DNA of 64,000 nt from Burkholderia pyrrocinia (GCF_003330765.1 NZ_CP024903.1:310001-374000), one strand, 5' to 3'. Counted from the stretch's first letter, positions 36,403 to 45,168 are shown. Translations and numbers: made by a program. The notes: generated from the sequence alone by a model not told the origin.

Positions 36403-37024
36403 AACCAGAAACCAGACGCAGGTGGCGGGCGCGGGCGGCGTGACGCTTGAATCGCCGTTCGTCGGCGCGACCGACGTGCTGAAGACGCACCAGGCGCGCG
36501 CATCGAAGAAGTTCACGCTGCGCGAGCGGCCGTTCCTCGATCTCGTCAACGTGCGCGGCGAGTCGAGCGATCCGGCGTTCGTGAGCGCGTTCGAGCGCGT
36601 GGTCGGCTGCCGGCCGCCCGCGGAGCCGAACACGATCGTGCGCGGCGCCGAGTACGACGTGCTGTGGCTCGGCCCCGACGAGTGGCTCGTGCGCTCGAAC
36701 GGGCCCGTGCCGGCCGGTGTGCTCGAGGCCAAGCTGGCGGAGGCCGTGCAGGGTTCGTATGCGGCGGCCGTCGACGTCGGCAGCGGCTACACGATCGTCG
36801 AGATCAGCGGCGAACGCGTGCGCGACGTGCTCGCGCGCGGCTGCCCGCTCGATCTCCATCCGCGTGCGTTCAAGCCGGGCCAGTGCGCGCAGTCGCACTA
36901 CTTCAAGTCGTCGATCGTGCTGATCCCGACCGGCGACGATGCGTTCGAGATCGTCCTGCGCCGCAGCTTCGCCGACTATTTCGTGCGCATCATGCTCGAC
37001 GCAGCCGCGCCGCTCGCATCATGA
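36392..37024 (+). CDS. soxG: Sarcosine oxidase, gamma subunit
   Basis: The 210-residue product matches the gamma chain, which caps the alpha/beta flavin interface and resembles the aminomethyltransferase fold. Features include a FTLRERPFLDLVNVRGES strand region and the YDVLWLGPDEWLVRS motif. It starts inside soxA (ATG 36392; soxA ends 36402) and its TGA overlaps the next gene, folB, as ATGA (37021-37024). The chain of overlaps shows that soxD to folB is one translationally coupled unit. Confidence 0.93.
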   Translation: MWNETRNQTQVAGAGGVTLESPFVGATDVLKTHQARASKKFTLRERPFLDLVNVRGESSDPAFVSAFERVVGCRPPAEPNTIVRGAEYDVLWLGPDEWLVRSNGPVPAGVLEAKLAEAVQGSYAAAVDVGSGYTIVEISGERVRDVLARGCPLDLHPRAFKPGQCAQSHYFKSSIVLIPTGDDAFEIVLRRSFADYFVRIMLDAAAPLAS

Positions 37025-37461
37025 AGCCGTTCGACGAACCGTTCGTGGCGATCGACGCGCCGCGCCTGCGCGGGCGCGGCTGGAGCGTGTTCGTCGACGA
37101 ACTGAAGGTGCCCGTGCGGATCGGCATTCACCCGCACGAGCATGAAGCGCCGCAGCCGATCGTGATCGACGCGCGGCTCGGGTATCGCTGCGAGCCGAGC
37201 GAGCAGGGCGAGTGGATCGATTACGACGGCTATTGCGCGCGCGTCGCGTCGTTTCTGTCGCACAAGCCGCATACGCGGCTGCTGGAGACGCTCGTCGCCG
37301 ATATCGCGGTGCTGTCGTTCCGCGAATGGCCGGCGCTGGAGTCGCTGACGCTGTCGGTGCACAAGCCGAAGATCCGGCCGGGGACGAAGCGCGTCGGCGT
37401 GTCGCTCGACTGGACGCGCGGCGATTATTTGCGGTGGACGGGGGCAGCGGGGCAGTTTTGA
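37021..37461 (+). CDS. folB: Dihydroneopterin aldolase in the sarcosine operon
   Basis: The 146-residue product is a FolB-type aldolase. VPVRIGIHPHEHEAPQPIVIDARL is the family's substrate-binding region with its conserved Glu. LLETLVADIA and LTLSVHKPKIRPG follow, the last carrying the catalytic Lys. It would make 6-hydroxymethyl-dihydropterin for folate synthesis. Translational coupling to soxG suggests it raises folate supply when SoxBDAG needs tetrahydrofolate; being a second copy beside a housekeeping folB is likely but outside this window. ATG 37021 is preferred over the longer in-frame frame beginning inside soxG. Confidence 0.85.
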   Translation: MKPFDEPFVAIDAPRLRGRGWSVFVDELKVPVRIGIHPHEHEAPQPIVIDARLGYRCEPSEQGEWIDYDGYCARVASFLSHKPHTRLLETLVADIAVLSFREWPALESLTLSVHKPKIRPGTKRVGVSLDWTRGDYLRWTGAAGQF

Positions 37462-37464
37462 TGC

Positions 37465-37504
37465 TGCTCGACGGCGGGCCCGTGTCGGGGCTTGCCGTCG
37501 AGCA
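37465..37504 (+). terminator. Terminator-like hairpin at end of sox-folB operon
   Basis: TGCTCGACGGC (37465-37475) pairs perfectly with GCCGTCGAGCA (37494-37504) around an 18-base loop that itself contains GGGCCC. TTGTTC follows, a short U-containing tail rather than a long run. Its place four bases after the folB stop supports terminator or 3'-end stabiliser function. Confidence 0.5.
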
Positions 37505-37576
37505 TTGTTCCTGAAATATGAGAACAATCGGCGTGCGGCGGAGGCGGGCGGCTTTGTTCCTGAAATATCGGAACAA
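37505..37576. repeat. Two tandem dyads TTGTTC...GAACAA with A/T core
   Basis: TTGTTC-CTGAAATATGA-GAACAA (37505-37527) and TTGTTCC-TGAAATATC-GGAACAA (37554-37576) share a 15-base direct repeat (TTGTTCCTGAAATAT). They are palindromic at their ends, starting 49 bases apart. The A/T-rich core between GGAAC-type arms recalls IclR-family operators. They lie between convergent genes (folB and the ene-reductase), so no promoter for them is obvious. Confidence 0.7.
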
Positions 37577-37721
37577 CAGGTCGTTTTGCTTTTGCCGTAC
37601 TCGCGGTGCACCGGCTGCTGTGGCCGGTGCCTGTTGAACCGATCGATACTCCTTCATCGCGCAGGCCGATGCCGCGACACCCGTTCCGGCGTGTCGCGAC
37701 TATTGCGTCCACACGAATGCG

Positions 37722-38795
37722 TTACGCCGCAGCCACGCCACCCAACGCCGGATAGTCGACATACCCGCGCGCATCGCCGCCGAAGAACGTCGCATGTTGC
37801 ACATCGTTCATCGGCGCACCCGTCTTCAACCGCGTCACGAAATCCGGATTGGCGAGCACCATCTGGCCGTAGGCTTCGAGATCGGCCAGCCCCGCAGTCA
37901 CGTCCGTGCCGATCGCGTCGCGGGCGCGGCCCGGCCGGTTCAGGATCAGCGTGCCGTTCCAGCGCGTGCGCAGGTCGGCCAGCAGCGCTTCGTCGCCATG
38001 ATGCATCACGTGCACGTAGGCGAGGCCGAGCGGGTCGAGTTGCTCGGCCAGATAACGGTACAGGTCCGGCCCTTCCGCACCTTCGTCGATCCCCCCCATC
38101 GTGTTGCCGGGCGACAGGCGGATCGCCGTGCGATCCGCGCCGATTTCGTCGGCGATCGCCGTGGCGACCTCGATCGCGAAGCGCGCGCGGTTTTTGATCG
38201 ACCCGCCGTATTCGTCGGTGCGGGTGTTCGCGCTCGGCGCGAAGAACTGCTGGACCAGGTACGCGTTCGCGCCGTGGATCTCGACGCCGTCGGCGCCGGC
38301 CTCGATCGCGCGGCGCGCGGCGAAGCGGAAGTCGTTCACGGTGTCGCGCACTTCGGCGGTCGTCAGCGCACGCGGCACCGGGATGTCCTGCATGCCCTTC
38401 ATCGTGAACATTCCCGTACCCGGCGCGATCGCCGACGGCGCGACGCCCTGGCGATGATGCGGCGTGTTGTCGGGGTGCGACATGCGCCCCGCGTGCATCA
38501 GCTGGATGAACAGGCGGCTGCCGCGTGCGTGCACGCGGTCGCTGACCGCCTTCCAGCCGGCGACGTGCGCGTCGGTATAGATGCCGGGCGTCGTCAGGTA
38601 GCCTTGCCCGTCGTCCGACGGTTGCGTGCCTTCGGTGACGATCAGGCCGAGGCCCGCGCGCTGCGCATAGTATTCGGCGGCCAGTTCGCCGGGCGTGCCG
38701 TCGAAGGCGGCGCGGCTGCGCGTCATCGGCGCCATGACCAGGCGGTTCTGCAGCGTGTAACGGCCGACACGGGCCGGGGTGAACAGTGCGTCCAT
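37722..38795 (-). CDS. Old yellow enzyme family alkene reductase
   Basis: The 357-residue product is an FMN TIM-barrel ene-reductase. LFTPARVGRYTLQNRLVMAPMTRSRA is the classic N-terminal motif, and LFIQLMHAGRMSHPDNTP and VEIHGANAYLVQQFFAPSANTRTDEYGGSIKNRARF carry the substrate-binding and FMN-binding residues. It should reduce activated C=C bonds, such as those of enones or nitro compounds, with NADPH. ATG 38795 is chosen because the upstream extension belongs to the promoter region shared with a LysR regulator. The divergent arrangement suggests LysR control. Confidence 0.92.
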   Translation of the reverse strand: MDALFTPARVGRYTLQNRLVMAPMTRSRAAFDGTPGELAAEYYAQRAGLGLIVTEGTQPSDDGQGYLTTPGIYTDAHVAGWKAVSDRVHARGSRLFIQLMHAGRMSHPDNTPHHRQGVAPSAIAPGTGMFTMKGMQDIPVPRALTTAEVRDTVNDFRFAARRAIEAGADGVEIHGANAYLVQQFFAPSANTRTDEYGGSIKNRARFAIEVATAIADEIGADRTAIRLSPGNTMGGIDEGAEGPDLYRYLAEQLDPLGLAYVHVMHHGDEALLADLRTRWNGTLILNRPGRARDAIGTDVTAGLADLEAYGQMVLANPDFVTRLKTGAPMNDVQHATFFGGDARGYVDYPALGGVAAA

Positions 38796-38917
38796 GATGC
38801 GTGACTCCTTGAAGTTCGGGATGCGGCATCGGGGCGATGCCGCATCGGGCGACGGTCGCGCATGTTGCGCCGACCTCGCCTCCACGCCTGCATCATCTAT
38901 TGCTTCCTTTTCGAGAT

Positions 38918-38930
38918 AAATAGGGTATTT
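38918..38930. promoter_or_regulatory. AAATA-GGG-TATTT dyad in LysR/ene-reductase divergent promoter
   Basis: This 5-3-5 inverted repeat sits in the most A/T-rich part of the divergent region (38796-38964), 35 bases before the LysR start. It is the natural candidate for the LysR binding site controlling both genes. The dyad is seen; binding is inference. Confidence 0.4.
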
Positions 38931-38964
38931 TGGATAAGATTGATCCATTGATGGAGCAGTGGGC

Positions 38965-39840
38965 ATGGAACTGCTGAACGACATGGCGCTGTTCGTGGAG
39001 GTCGTGAAGGCGCGCGGCTTTCGCAGCGCCGCGCAGGCGCTGGGGATGCCGAATTCGACGCTGTCGCGGCGGATCGGCGCGCTGGAAAAGGCGATCGGAT
39101 TGCGGCTGCTGCATCGCACGACGCGCCGGATCGAGCTCACGGAGGCCGGGCAACTGTACTTCGAGCGCTGCAAGCGCATCGTCGACGAGGCGCGGCTCGC
39201 GCACGAGCAGCTCGGCGGGTTGCTGGCCGAACCCGCGGGCGTGCTGCGCGCGTCGTTTCCGGTCGATTTCGCGGTGATCTACCTCACGCCGCTGATCGTC
39301 GAATTCGCGAACCGTTACCCGAAGCTGACCTTCGATTTCGAGCTGACGTCACGACGCGTCGATCTGGTGAGCGAGCCGTTCGATGTCGCGATCCGCATCG
39401 GCGAATCCGCGGATTCGCAACTCGTCGCGCGGCGGCTCGCCACGTTCCGCAATTACCTGTATGCGTCGCCGCGCTATCTCGAGCGCGCGGGCGAGCCGCT
39501 CGAACCGGACGACCTGACGCGGCATCAGTGCCTGAGCGTGCAGCGGGTCGATGCGTGGGCGCTGCACGACAGCGCGCGGGCCGTCGAGGTGCCGGTGAGC
39601 GGGCGGTTTGTCGTGAACAGCGTCGGCATGAACCGGCAACTGGCTGTGCACGACGCGGGGATCATCCAGATGCCGGAGGAAGTGGTGGCCGACGACGTGG
39701 CCGCCGGCCGGTTGCGCCGCATACTGCCTGAATGGGAGGGGGCGCCCGTTCCCGTCTACGCGATGACCGAAACGCGCCTGCTGCCTGCGAAAACGCAGCA
39801 TTTCATCGAGTTTCTGCGCGCGCATTTCGCGCAGGCATGA
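38965..39840 (+). CDS. LysR-family transcriptional regulator
   Basis: The 291-residue product has an N-terminal winged helix (about 1-60; FRSAAQALGMPNSTLSRRIGALEKAIGLRLLHRTTRRIELTEAG in part) and a periplasmic-binding-like effector domain (about 88-290). ATG 38965 is eight bases after GGAG at 38953-38956; an in-frame GTG lies six bases earlier. It diverges from the ene-reductase gene and probably regulates it. The effector is unknown; electrophilic enones or quinones would be reasonable for this pairing (inference). Confidence 0.9.
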   Translation: MELLNDMALFVEVVKARGFRSAAQALGMPNSTLSRRIGALEKAIGLRLLHRTTRRIELTEAGQLYFERCKRIVDEARLAHEQLGGLLAEPAGVLRASFPVDFAVIYLTPLIVEFANRYPKLTFDFELTSRRVDLVSEPFDVAIRIGESADSQLVARRLATFRNYLYASPRYLERAGEPLEPDDLTRHQCLSVQRVDAWALHDSARAVEVPVSGRFVVNSVGMNRQLAVHDAGIIQMPEEVVADDVAAGRLRRILPEWEGAPVPVYAMTETRLLPAKTQHFIEFLRAHFAQA

Positions 39841-39859
39841 CGCGGCGGCCGTCCGTCGG

Positions 39860-40279
39860 TCACTTTTGCGCCGGTTGCGGCGCGTCCGCTTGTGCTTCCC
39901 ATTTCTTCAGGATGCGCACGCGCGCCTGGCTGAAATCGACCCAGCAGTTCATCCACGCGTCGTTCGGAATCATCTGCTGCGGATTGGCGGTTTTCACGTA
40001 GTTGCAGGTGTCGCTGGCGAAGCGCGTCCAGCTCGCCTGCGATTTCGCGAGCAGGCCTGCGGCGTCGGGATTGCGTTGCTTGAGCTTGCGTTCGAGCGAC
40101 CGGTACGCGCTGTCGACTTCCCGGTTGTTGTTGTCGAGCATGCAGCGCCGCACCGTTTCCATCGTCGGCCCCTGCTGTTCGCAATCGACGGCGGCGAATG
40201 CGAATGCGGATGCCGGGCCGGCAGCCGCGAGAGCAGCGACGGCGAGGAGGCGGGCAGCGTGCTGGATCGCGTAACGCAT
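39860..40279 (-). CDS. LprI-like (DUF1311) lysozyme-inhibitor-type periplasmic protein
   Basis: The 139-residue product has a signal peptide (residues 1-26, ending ASAFAFA) and a helical DUF1311/LprI N-domain. Four cysteines near DCEQQG, RRCMLD, DTCNYV and MNCWVD probably form two disulphides. The core helix has VDSAYRSLERKLKQRNPDAAGLLAKSQASWTRFASDTC, typical for the family (quoted in part). LprI proteins inhibit lysozyme in mycobacteria; general function in Burkholderia is unknown. It lies 44 bases downstream of a lytic transglycosylase gene on the same strand, an apt pairing for peptidoglycan control. Confidence 0.8.
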   Translation of the reverse strand: MRYAIQHAARLLAVAALAAAGPASAFAFAAVDCEQQGPTMETVRRCMLDNNNREVDSAYRSLERKLKQRNPDAAGLLAKSQASWTRFASDTCNYVKTANPQQMIPNDAWMNCWVDFSQARVRILKKWEAQADAPQPAQK

Positions 40280-40323
40280 GTACGTGGCAGATTGAAAGTG
40301 TCGGGCGTACGCGCGGAGTGCGC

Positions 40324-41001
40324 TTATCGGGTGTTGCGGTTCGCGGCCGGAGTGGATGTCGACGTCGACGATTCGCTGACCGGCACCATCCGCGCCTTCG
40401 TATCGTTCGCGGCTTTCGCTTCATCGTCGGGTTCGAGCACGAACCGGAACGAATCGACCCGTTGCATCACCTTCGCCGCATACGCGTTGGAACCGCCATA
40501 GCTCTTCAGTCCGGCCTGCACGTTGCCGCCGGCGGCTCTCACGTAGCCCGACAGGATCGCGGACCCGGCTTCGACATTCGCGTTCGGCTCCGTCAGATCC
40601 TTCACGTTGCGCAGCAGGCCGCGGTGCGCGGTCGGCACGACCTGCATCAGCCCGGTCGCGCCACGCTGGCCGCGCGCCTTTTCCTGGAAGCGCGATTCGA
40701 TCGAGATAATGGCGTAAACGAGTGCAGGCGGCAGCGAATATTTCGTCGCAGTGACGCTCACGATATCGGCGAGCTTCGCGGCCCTTTCCTTCGCGACGCC
40801 GAATTTCTTCGTCAGGTAGGACGTGATGCGGCGGTTTGCTTCGTTCGGCTGATCGTTGGCGTTGGCGAGCGGCGCGGATGCCGCGGACGGTGCCGATGCG
40901 GCCGCTTCGGGCGCGGAAGCAGGCAGTGCAGGCGCCTGCTGCGCCGATGCCTGTTGCGCGATGCCGAGCGAAAGCACGATCAGCCAGAGAAACCGTCGCA
41001 T
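40324..41001 (-). CDS. Lytic transglycosylase, SLT domain
   Basis: The 225-residue product has a signal peptide (1-21), an Ala/Pro/Ser linker (about 22-50), then an SLT catalytic domain. The catalytic glutamate is Glu102 in IISIESRFQ, and RGATGLMQVVPTAHRG and SYGGSNAYAAKVMQRVDSF follow as family motifs. It cleaves the MurNAc-GlcNAc bond in the periplasm, forming anhydro-muropeptides. The Ser/Thr/Asp-rich C-terminus follows KARMVPVSE. A TATACT -10-like hexamer at 41031-41036 (minus strand) lies upstream. An LprI-like gene follows it. Confidence 0.88.
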   Translation of the reverse strand: MRRFLWLIVLSLGIAQQASAQQAPALPASAPEAAASAPSAASAPLANANDQPNEANRRITSYLTKKFGVAKERAAKLADIVSVTATKYSLPPALVYAIISIESRFQEKARGQRGATGLMQVVPTAHRGLLRNVKDLTEPNANVEAGSAILSGYVRAAGGNVQAGLKSYGGSNAYAAKVMQRVDSFRFVLEPDDEAKAANDTKARMVPVSESSTSTSTPAANRNTR

Positions 41002-41199
41002 GGTCGAGTGCGGGGAAATGAGAGGCGCATAGTATATCGGCCAATCGCGGCGGATGTTCGATCACGGGCTCGAATGAAAGCGTCGTGTAGGCTTGTATCG
41101 TTGCGCGGACACGCATCGGAGTCCGGACGAATATCGTTGCTTGTACCGGATTGCGTCCCCATTTTCCCGCATGCGCATGCGGGGGCGGGGGCGATCCGC

Positions 41200-41964
41200 C
41201 TACGCGCGCCGCGCGGTCGCCACCCGTGCAAGCGCGCCGATCGCGTCGCTGACGAGTACCGCGAGCAGCCCGACGATTACGCCGCCCTGCAGCACGAACG
41301 CAGTGTTCGATGTCTGCAGGCCCGCGATGATCACGTCGCCGAGCCCGCGCGCGGCGACCGTCGAGCCGATCGTCGCGGTGCCGAGGTTGATCACGACCGC
41401 GAGCCGGATTCCGTTGACGATCACCGGGAACGCAAGCGGCAGCTCGATCGAGATCAACTGCTGCCAGCCGCTCATCCCCATCCCGCGCGCGGCGTCGACA
41501 ACATCGCGCGGCACGTCTTCGAGCCCCGCGATCGTACTTTCGAAAATCGGCAGGAGCCCGTACAGAACGAGCGCGATCAGCACGGGTTTCAGCCCGAAAC
41601 CGACGGCCGGCACCGCGAGCGCGAGCACCGCGACCGGCGGGAAGGTCTGGCCGATATCGACGACGCTGCGCGCGACCGGCAGGAAATCCGCGCCGGACGG
41701 CCGCGTGACCGCAATGCCGGCCGCGACGGCGACCAGCGTGCCGATCAGGCTCGACAGCGCAACCGTGCCGAGATGCGCGAGCGTGAGGTCGAGCAGGCTC
41801 GCGCGGTCGTAGATCACCGGCGCACCGTTGTCCGCGAACGGCGCGAACACCCCCTGCAGCCACATCGGGCGCAACAGCAGCACGAGCAGCAGCGCGAGCG
41901 CGGCCGCGCGGGCCGCATGGGCGGGAAATGCCGAACGCGCGGGCCGCGCGCGGTGCGCCGTCAT
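41200..41964 (-). CDS. yehW: Osmoprotectant ABC transporter permease, YehW type
   Basis: The 254-residue product is a ProW-like permease with about six hydrophobic segments and the EAA-type loop VPRDVVDAARGMGMSGWQQLISIELPLAFPVI. It is the last gene of the yehZ-yehY-yehX-yehW type operon, the same order as in Escherichia coli. Its start overlaps the ATPase stop as ATGA (41964-41961). It partners with the larger permease encoded at 42905-44083. Substrate is probably glycine betaine or a related osmolyte. Confidence 0.85.
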   Translation of the reverse strand: MTAHRARPARSAFPAHAARAAALALLLVLLLRPMWLQGVFAPFADNGAPVIYDRASLLDLTLAHLGTVALSSLIGTLVAVAAGIAVTRPSGADFLPVARSVVDIGQTFPPVAVLALAVPAVGFGLKPVLIALVLYGLLPIFESTIAGLEDVPRDVVDAARGMGMSGWQQLISIELPLAFPVIVNGIRLAVVINLGTATIGSTVAARGLGDVIIAGLQTSNTAFVLQGGVIVGLLAVLVSDAIGALARVATARRA

Positions 41965-42908
41965 GCGGGCTTCCTCGCGTGCGCGCGGATCGCATCGAGC
42001 GTGATGCGGCGCGCACCGTGTCCGTCGCGCCCGTTGCCATCATCGATGGGCAGTGCATCGACACCGCGCCACAGTAGCTCGGAGACCGCGTCGCGCAGCG
42101 TGCGCGTCGCGGCGATCGGTTCGCCGTCGGCATGACCGGGTTCGGCCACCGCGTCGATCGGCGTCAGCGCGAGCAGGCGCAGCGGCCGATCGACGCCTGC
42201 GACGAGTTGCTCGACGACGCCGGCCGCCGGCTTGCCGAGAATCTCGGCCGGCGGCGCGACCTGCAGCAGCCGGCCGCCGTCCATTACCGCGATCGTGTCG
42301 CCGAGCTTCAGCGCTTCCTCGATATCGTGCGTGACGATCACGACCGTGATGCCGAGGCGGCGCTGCAACGCGAACAGGTCGTCCTGCGCCTTGCCGCGAA
42401 TGATCGGATCGAGCGCGCCGAACGGTTCGTCCATCAGCAGCATCGCAGGCTCGGCCGCGAGCGCGCGCGCGACGCCGACGCGCTGCTGCTGGCCGCCCGA
42501 CAGTTCGTGCGGCAGCTTGCCCGCGAACTCGGCCGGCGCGAGATGGAACAGGTCGAGCAGTTCGTTCACGCGCGCGTCGATGCGATCGGACGGCCAGCCG
42601 AGCAGGCGCGGCACGGTCGAGATGTTGCGCGCGACGCTCCAGTGCGGAAACAGGCCATGCCCCTGGATCGCATAGCCGATCCCGCGCCGAAGCTGCTCGG
42701 GCGCGACGGTGGCCGTATCGACGCCGTCGATGCGGATCGTGCCGCTGGTCGGCGCGATCAGCCGGTTGATCATGCGCAGCAGTGTCGACTTGCCGCTGCC
42801 CGATGCGCCGACGAGCGCGGTGATCGTGCCGCGCTTCATCGTCAGCGATACGTCGTCGACGGCGGGGACGTCGCCGAAGCGTTTGCCGACACGTTCGATC
42901 TCGATCAT
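41961..42908 (-). CDS. yehX: Osmoprotectant ABC transporter ATP-binding protein, YehX type
   Basis: The 315-residue product has Walker A GASGSGKST (about 34-42), Q-loop AIQGHGLFPHWSV, signature LSGGQQQRVGVARAL, and Walker B MLLMDEPFGALDP. A C-terminal regulatory extension (about 240-315) is typical of quaternary-amine importers, with CBS-like character. Both ends overlap neighbouring frames by four bases, so the operon is tightly coupled. The start ATG 42908 matches the natural N-terminus MIEIERVGKRFGD; a longer frame upstream is an artefact of the overlapping permease gene. Confidence 0.9.
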   Translation of the reverse strand: MIEIERVGKRFGDVPAVDDVSLTMKRGTITALVGASGSGKSTLLRMINRLIAPTSGTIRIDGVDTATVAPEQLRRGIGYAIQGHGLFPHWSVARNISTVPRLLGWPSDRIDARVNELLDLFHLAPAEFAGKLPHELSGGQQQRVGVARALAAEPAMLLMDEPFGALDPIIRGKAQDDLFALQRRLGITVVIVTHDIEEALKLGDTIAVMDGGRLLQVAPPAEILGKPAAGVVEQLVAGVDRPLRLLALTPIDAVAEPGHADGEPIAATRTLRDAVSELLWRGVDALPIDDGNGRDGHGARRITLDAIRAHARKPA

Positions 42909-44083
42909 CCTGCACGCCCCTTCGCGAGCGAGGTCGCGGCTTCGAACACGACGGCGGCCGCCAGCGCGAGCGCGATCGTCGGGATCGCGCCGAGCAGCAC
43001 GAGATCGGCGGCCGATTGCCCGATCCCCTGGAAGATGAAGGTGCCGAACCCGCCGCCGCCGATCAGCGCGGCGACCGCGGTCAGGCCGATGTTCTGCACG
43101 AGCACGATGCGCACGCCGCTCAGGATCACCGGCAGCGCGAGCACGAGATCGACGTGCAACAAACGCTGCGCGCGCGTCATGCCCATCGCGCGTGCCGCTT
43201 CGGTCACGTGCGGCGGCACCTGCGCGAGCCCGACCACGACGCTCGATGCGATCGGCAGCAGCGAATACAGGAACAGCGCGAGCACCGCCGGCGCGACGCC
43301 GATCCCGCGGATGCCGAGCGCGGCCGCGAGCGGCACGTGCGCGGCGAGCAGGCCGAGTGGCGCCATCATCAGCCCGTACATCGCGATGCTCGGGATCGTC
43401 TGCACGATATTGAGCACGGGCATCGCGACAGTGCGCACCGCCGCCACGCGTGCGCACGCGATGCCGAGCGGCAGGCCCGCGACGAGCGCGGCGGCCACCG
43501 AGCCGCCCGCGAGCGACACGTGCCGGCTCGCTTCGCGCCAGAAATCGTCGCTGCGCACCGCGTATTCGCGCATCACGGAGAGGCCGTCCCACCAGCCGCT
43601 CGCGAGCGGCACCGATATCGCTGCAATCGCGACGACGAGCGCGACGAGGCGCCGCCACGGGCCGAATGCGAGCCGCGCGAGCGCATCGGCGACCAGCACG
43701 GCCCATGCGAACAGCAGCAGCCAGACACCCGCGGCGGGCGATACGCGCGCAAGCATGTCGTCGGGCGCGACGACATGCGTCGCGGCCGCGCCGACCGCAT
43801 ACGCGAGCGTCGCGAGCCACGCACAGCCGGCCGCGAGCCGCCACGCGGGGCGGCTTGCCGTCATCGCCCACAGCGCGCCGACGATCCACAGTGCGGCGAG
43901 CGCGGCACCCTGCATCGCCGGCAGAGCGGCGAACACCGACAGCCCCGTGCCGGCCGCGATCCGGTTCGGCCGCAGCACCGCGAACGGCAGGCCGAGCACG
44001 GCGACGATCGTCAGGACACCGATCAGGATGCCGACCTTGTCGGCGGTCACGCGCCGCGCGGACGCTGCCGCGCGATCCGTCAT
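42905..44083 (-). CDS. yehY: Osmoprotectant ABC transporter permease, YehY type
   Basis: The 392-residue product has a long N-terminal region with several membrane helices (about 15-170) before a ProW-like core with EAA loop VPPHVTEAARAMGMTRAQRLLHVDLVLALPVIL. This extended architecture is the hallmark of YehY (about 385 residues). Its start overlaps the binding-protein stop as ATGA (44083-44080), and its stop overlaps the ATPase start. With YehW it forms the heterodimeric channel. Confidence 0.87.
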   Translation of the reverse strand: MTDRAAASARRVTADKVGILIGVLTIVAVLGLPFAVLRPNRIAAGTGLSVFAALPAMQGAALAALWIVGALWAMTASRPAWRLAAGCAWLATLAYAVGAAATHVVAPDDMLARVSPAAGVWLLLFAWAVLVADALARLAFGPWRRLVALVVAIAAISVPLASGWWDGLSVMREYAVRSDDFWREASRHVSLAGGSVAAALVAGLPLGIACARVAAVRTVAMPVLNIVQTIPSIAMYGLMMAPLGLLAAHVPLAAALGIRGIGVAPAVLALFLYSLLPIASSVVVGLAQVPPHVTEAARAMGMTRAQRLLHVDLVLALPVILSGVRIVLVQNIGLTAVAALIGGGGFGTFIFQGIGQSAADLVLLGAIPTIALALAAAVVFEAATSLAKGRAG

Positions 44084-45003
44084 TTAACGAAACCCTTCGA
44101 TTTCAGATAGCTTTTCGCGACGCCGGCTGCCGGCTCGCCGTTGATCTGGATGCGTGCGTTCAGCGTCTGCAGCGTCTTCAGGTCGAGGCTCGCAAATACG
44201 GGTTTCAGGTAGTCGGCGATCTGCGGATGCGCTTTCAGCACGGCTTCGCGGATCACGGGCGTCGGTGCGTAGACGGGCTGCACGTGCTTGTCGTCGTCGA
44301 GCACCGCGAGGCCGCTCGATGCAATCCCGCCATCGGTGCCGTAGACCATCGCGGCGTTCACGCCGTCGGTCTGGTTCGCGGCGGCCTTGATCGTCGCGGC
44401 CGTGTCGCCGCCGGACAGCACGACGAGCTGGTCGGGCTTCAGCTTGAAGCCGTACGCTTTCTCGAACGACGGCAGCGCGGACGCGCTGTTCACGAATTCG
44501 GCCGACGCCGCGAGCTTCAGCTTGCCGCCGCCCGCGACCCACTTGCCGAAATCGGAGAAGGTCTTCAGGTGCTGCGACTGCGCGACGGGCGCGAGCACGG
44601 CGACGCCCCACGTGTTGTTCGCGGGCGCCGGCGCGAGCCACACGAGATGGTTCGCCGCGTAGTCGAGCTTCTTCGCGGTGTCGTAGCCCTGGCTCGCGTT
44701 CTTCCACACGGGATCGTCGGCCTTGTTGAAGAAGAACGCGGCGTTGCCCGTGTATTCGGGGTAGATGTCGATCTCGCCGCTCGTGAGCGCCTTGCGCACG
44801 ATCGGCGTCGTGCCGAGCGCGATCTTTTCGGTGACGGGGATGCCGTGGGCCTTCAGCACCTGCGCGATGAGGTTGCCGAGCAGGTTGCCTTCGGTGTCGA
44901 TTTTCGACGACACCACGACGGGTGTGTCGGCGTGCGCGCCGGGCGCAACAATGGCGGCGGCGAACGCGAGGCCCAGGATCCGGGCGGGCAGGGCGAACTT
45001 CAT
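44080..45003 (-). CDS. yehZ: Osmoprotectant substrate-binding protein, YehZ/OsmF type
   Basis: The 307-residue product has a Sec signal peptide (ending GAHADT, near residue 26) and an OpuAC fold. It matches YehZ/OsmF in length and motifs: SSKIDTEGNLLGNLIAQVLK, EIDIYPEYTGNAAFFF, LSGGDTAATIKAAANQTDGVNAAMVYGTDG. It should bind betaine-type osmolytes in the periplasm with low affinity. It is the first gene of the minus-strand operon and diverges from a 2-hydroxyacid dehydrogenase with a 165-base promoter region between them. In other bacteria this operon is under stationary-phase or osmotic control. Confidence 0.88.
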   Translation of the reverse strand: MKFALPARILGLAFAAAIVAPGAHADTPVVVSSKIDTEGNLLGNLIAQVLKAHGIPVTEKIALGTTPIVRKALTSGEIDIYPEYTGNAAFFFNKADDPVWKNASQGYDTAKKLDYAANHLVWLAPAPANNTWGVAVLAPVAQSQHLKTFSDFGKWVAGGGKLKLAASAEFVNSASALPSFEKAYGFKLKPDQLVVLSGGDTAATIKAAANQTDGVNAAMVYGTDGGIASSGLAVLDDDKHVQPVYAPTPVIREAVLKAHPQIADYLKPVFASLDLKTLQTLNARIQINGEPAAGVAKSYLKSKGFVK

Positions 45004-45168
45004 CGGGCCAATCTCCAGGACGGGGGCGTACGCCGAAAGTTACTTGACTGAGCCGGCTTTGGCAAACCGCGTGCGGCGGCGTGTCCACAGCCCGTGTGGG
45101 GATAACCCGCATCCGTCATGCGGGCTTGCTACACTGAAATCCATTCCCGCCTGCGGACAATTGCTGAC

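Noticed and set aside
33334..36732. A 1132-codon minus-strand frame opposite soxA/soxG
   Set aside because: Antisense shadow of sarcosine oxidase genes with no recognisable protein features.
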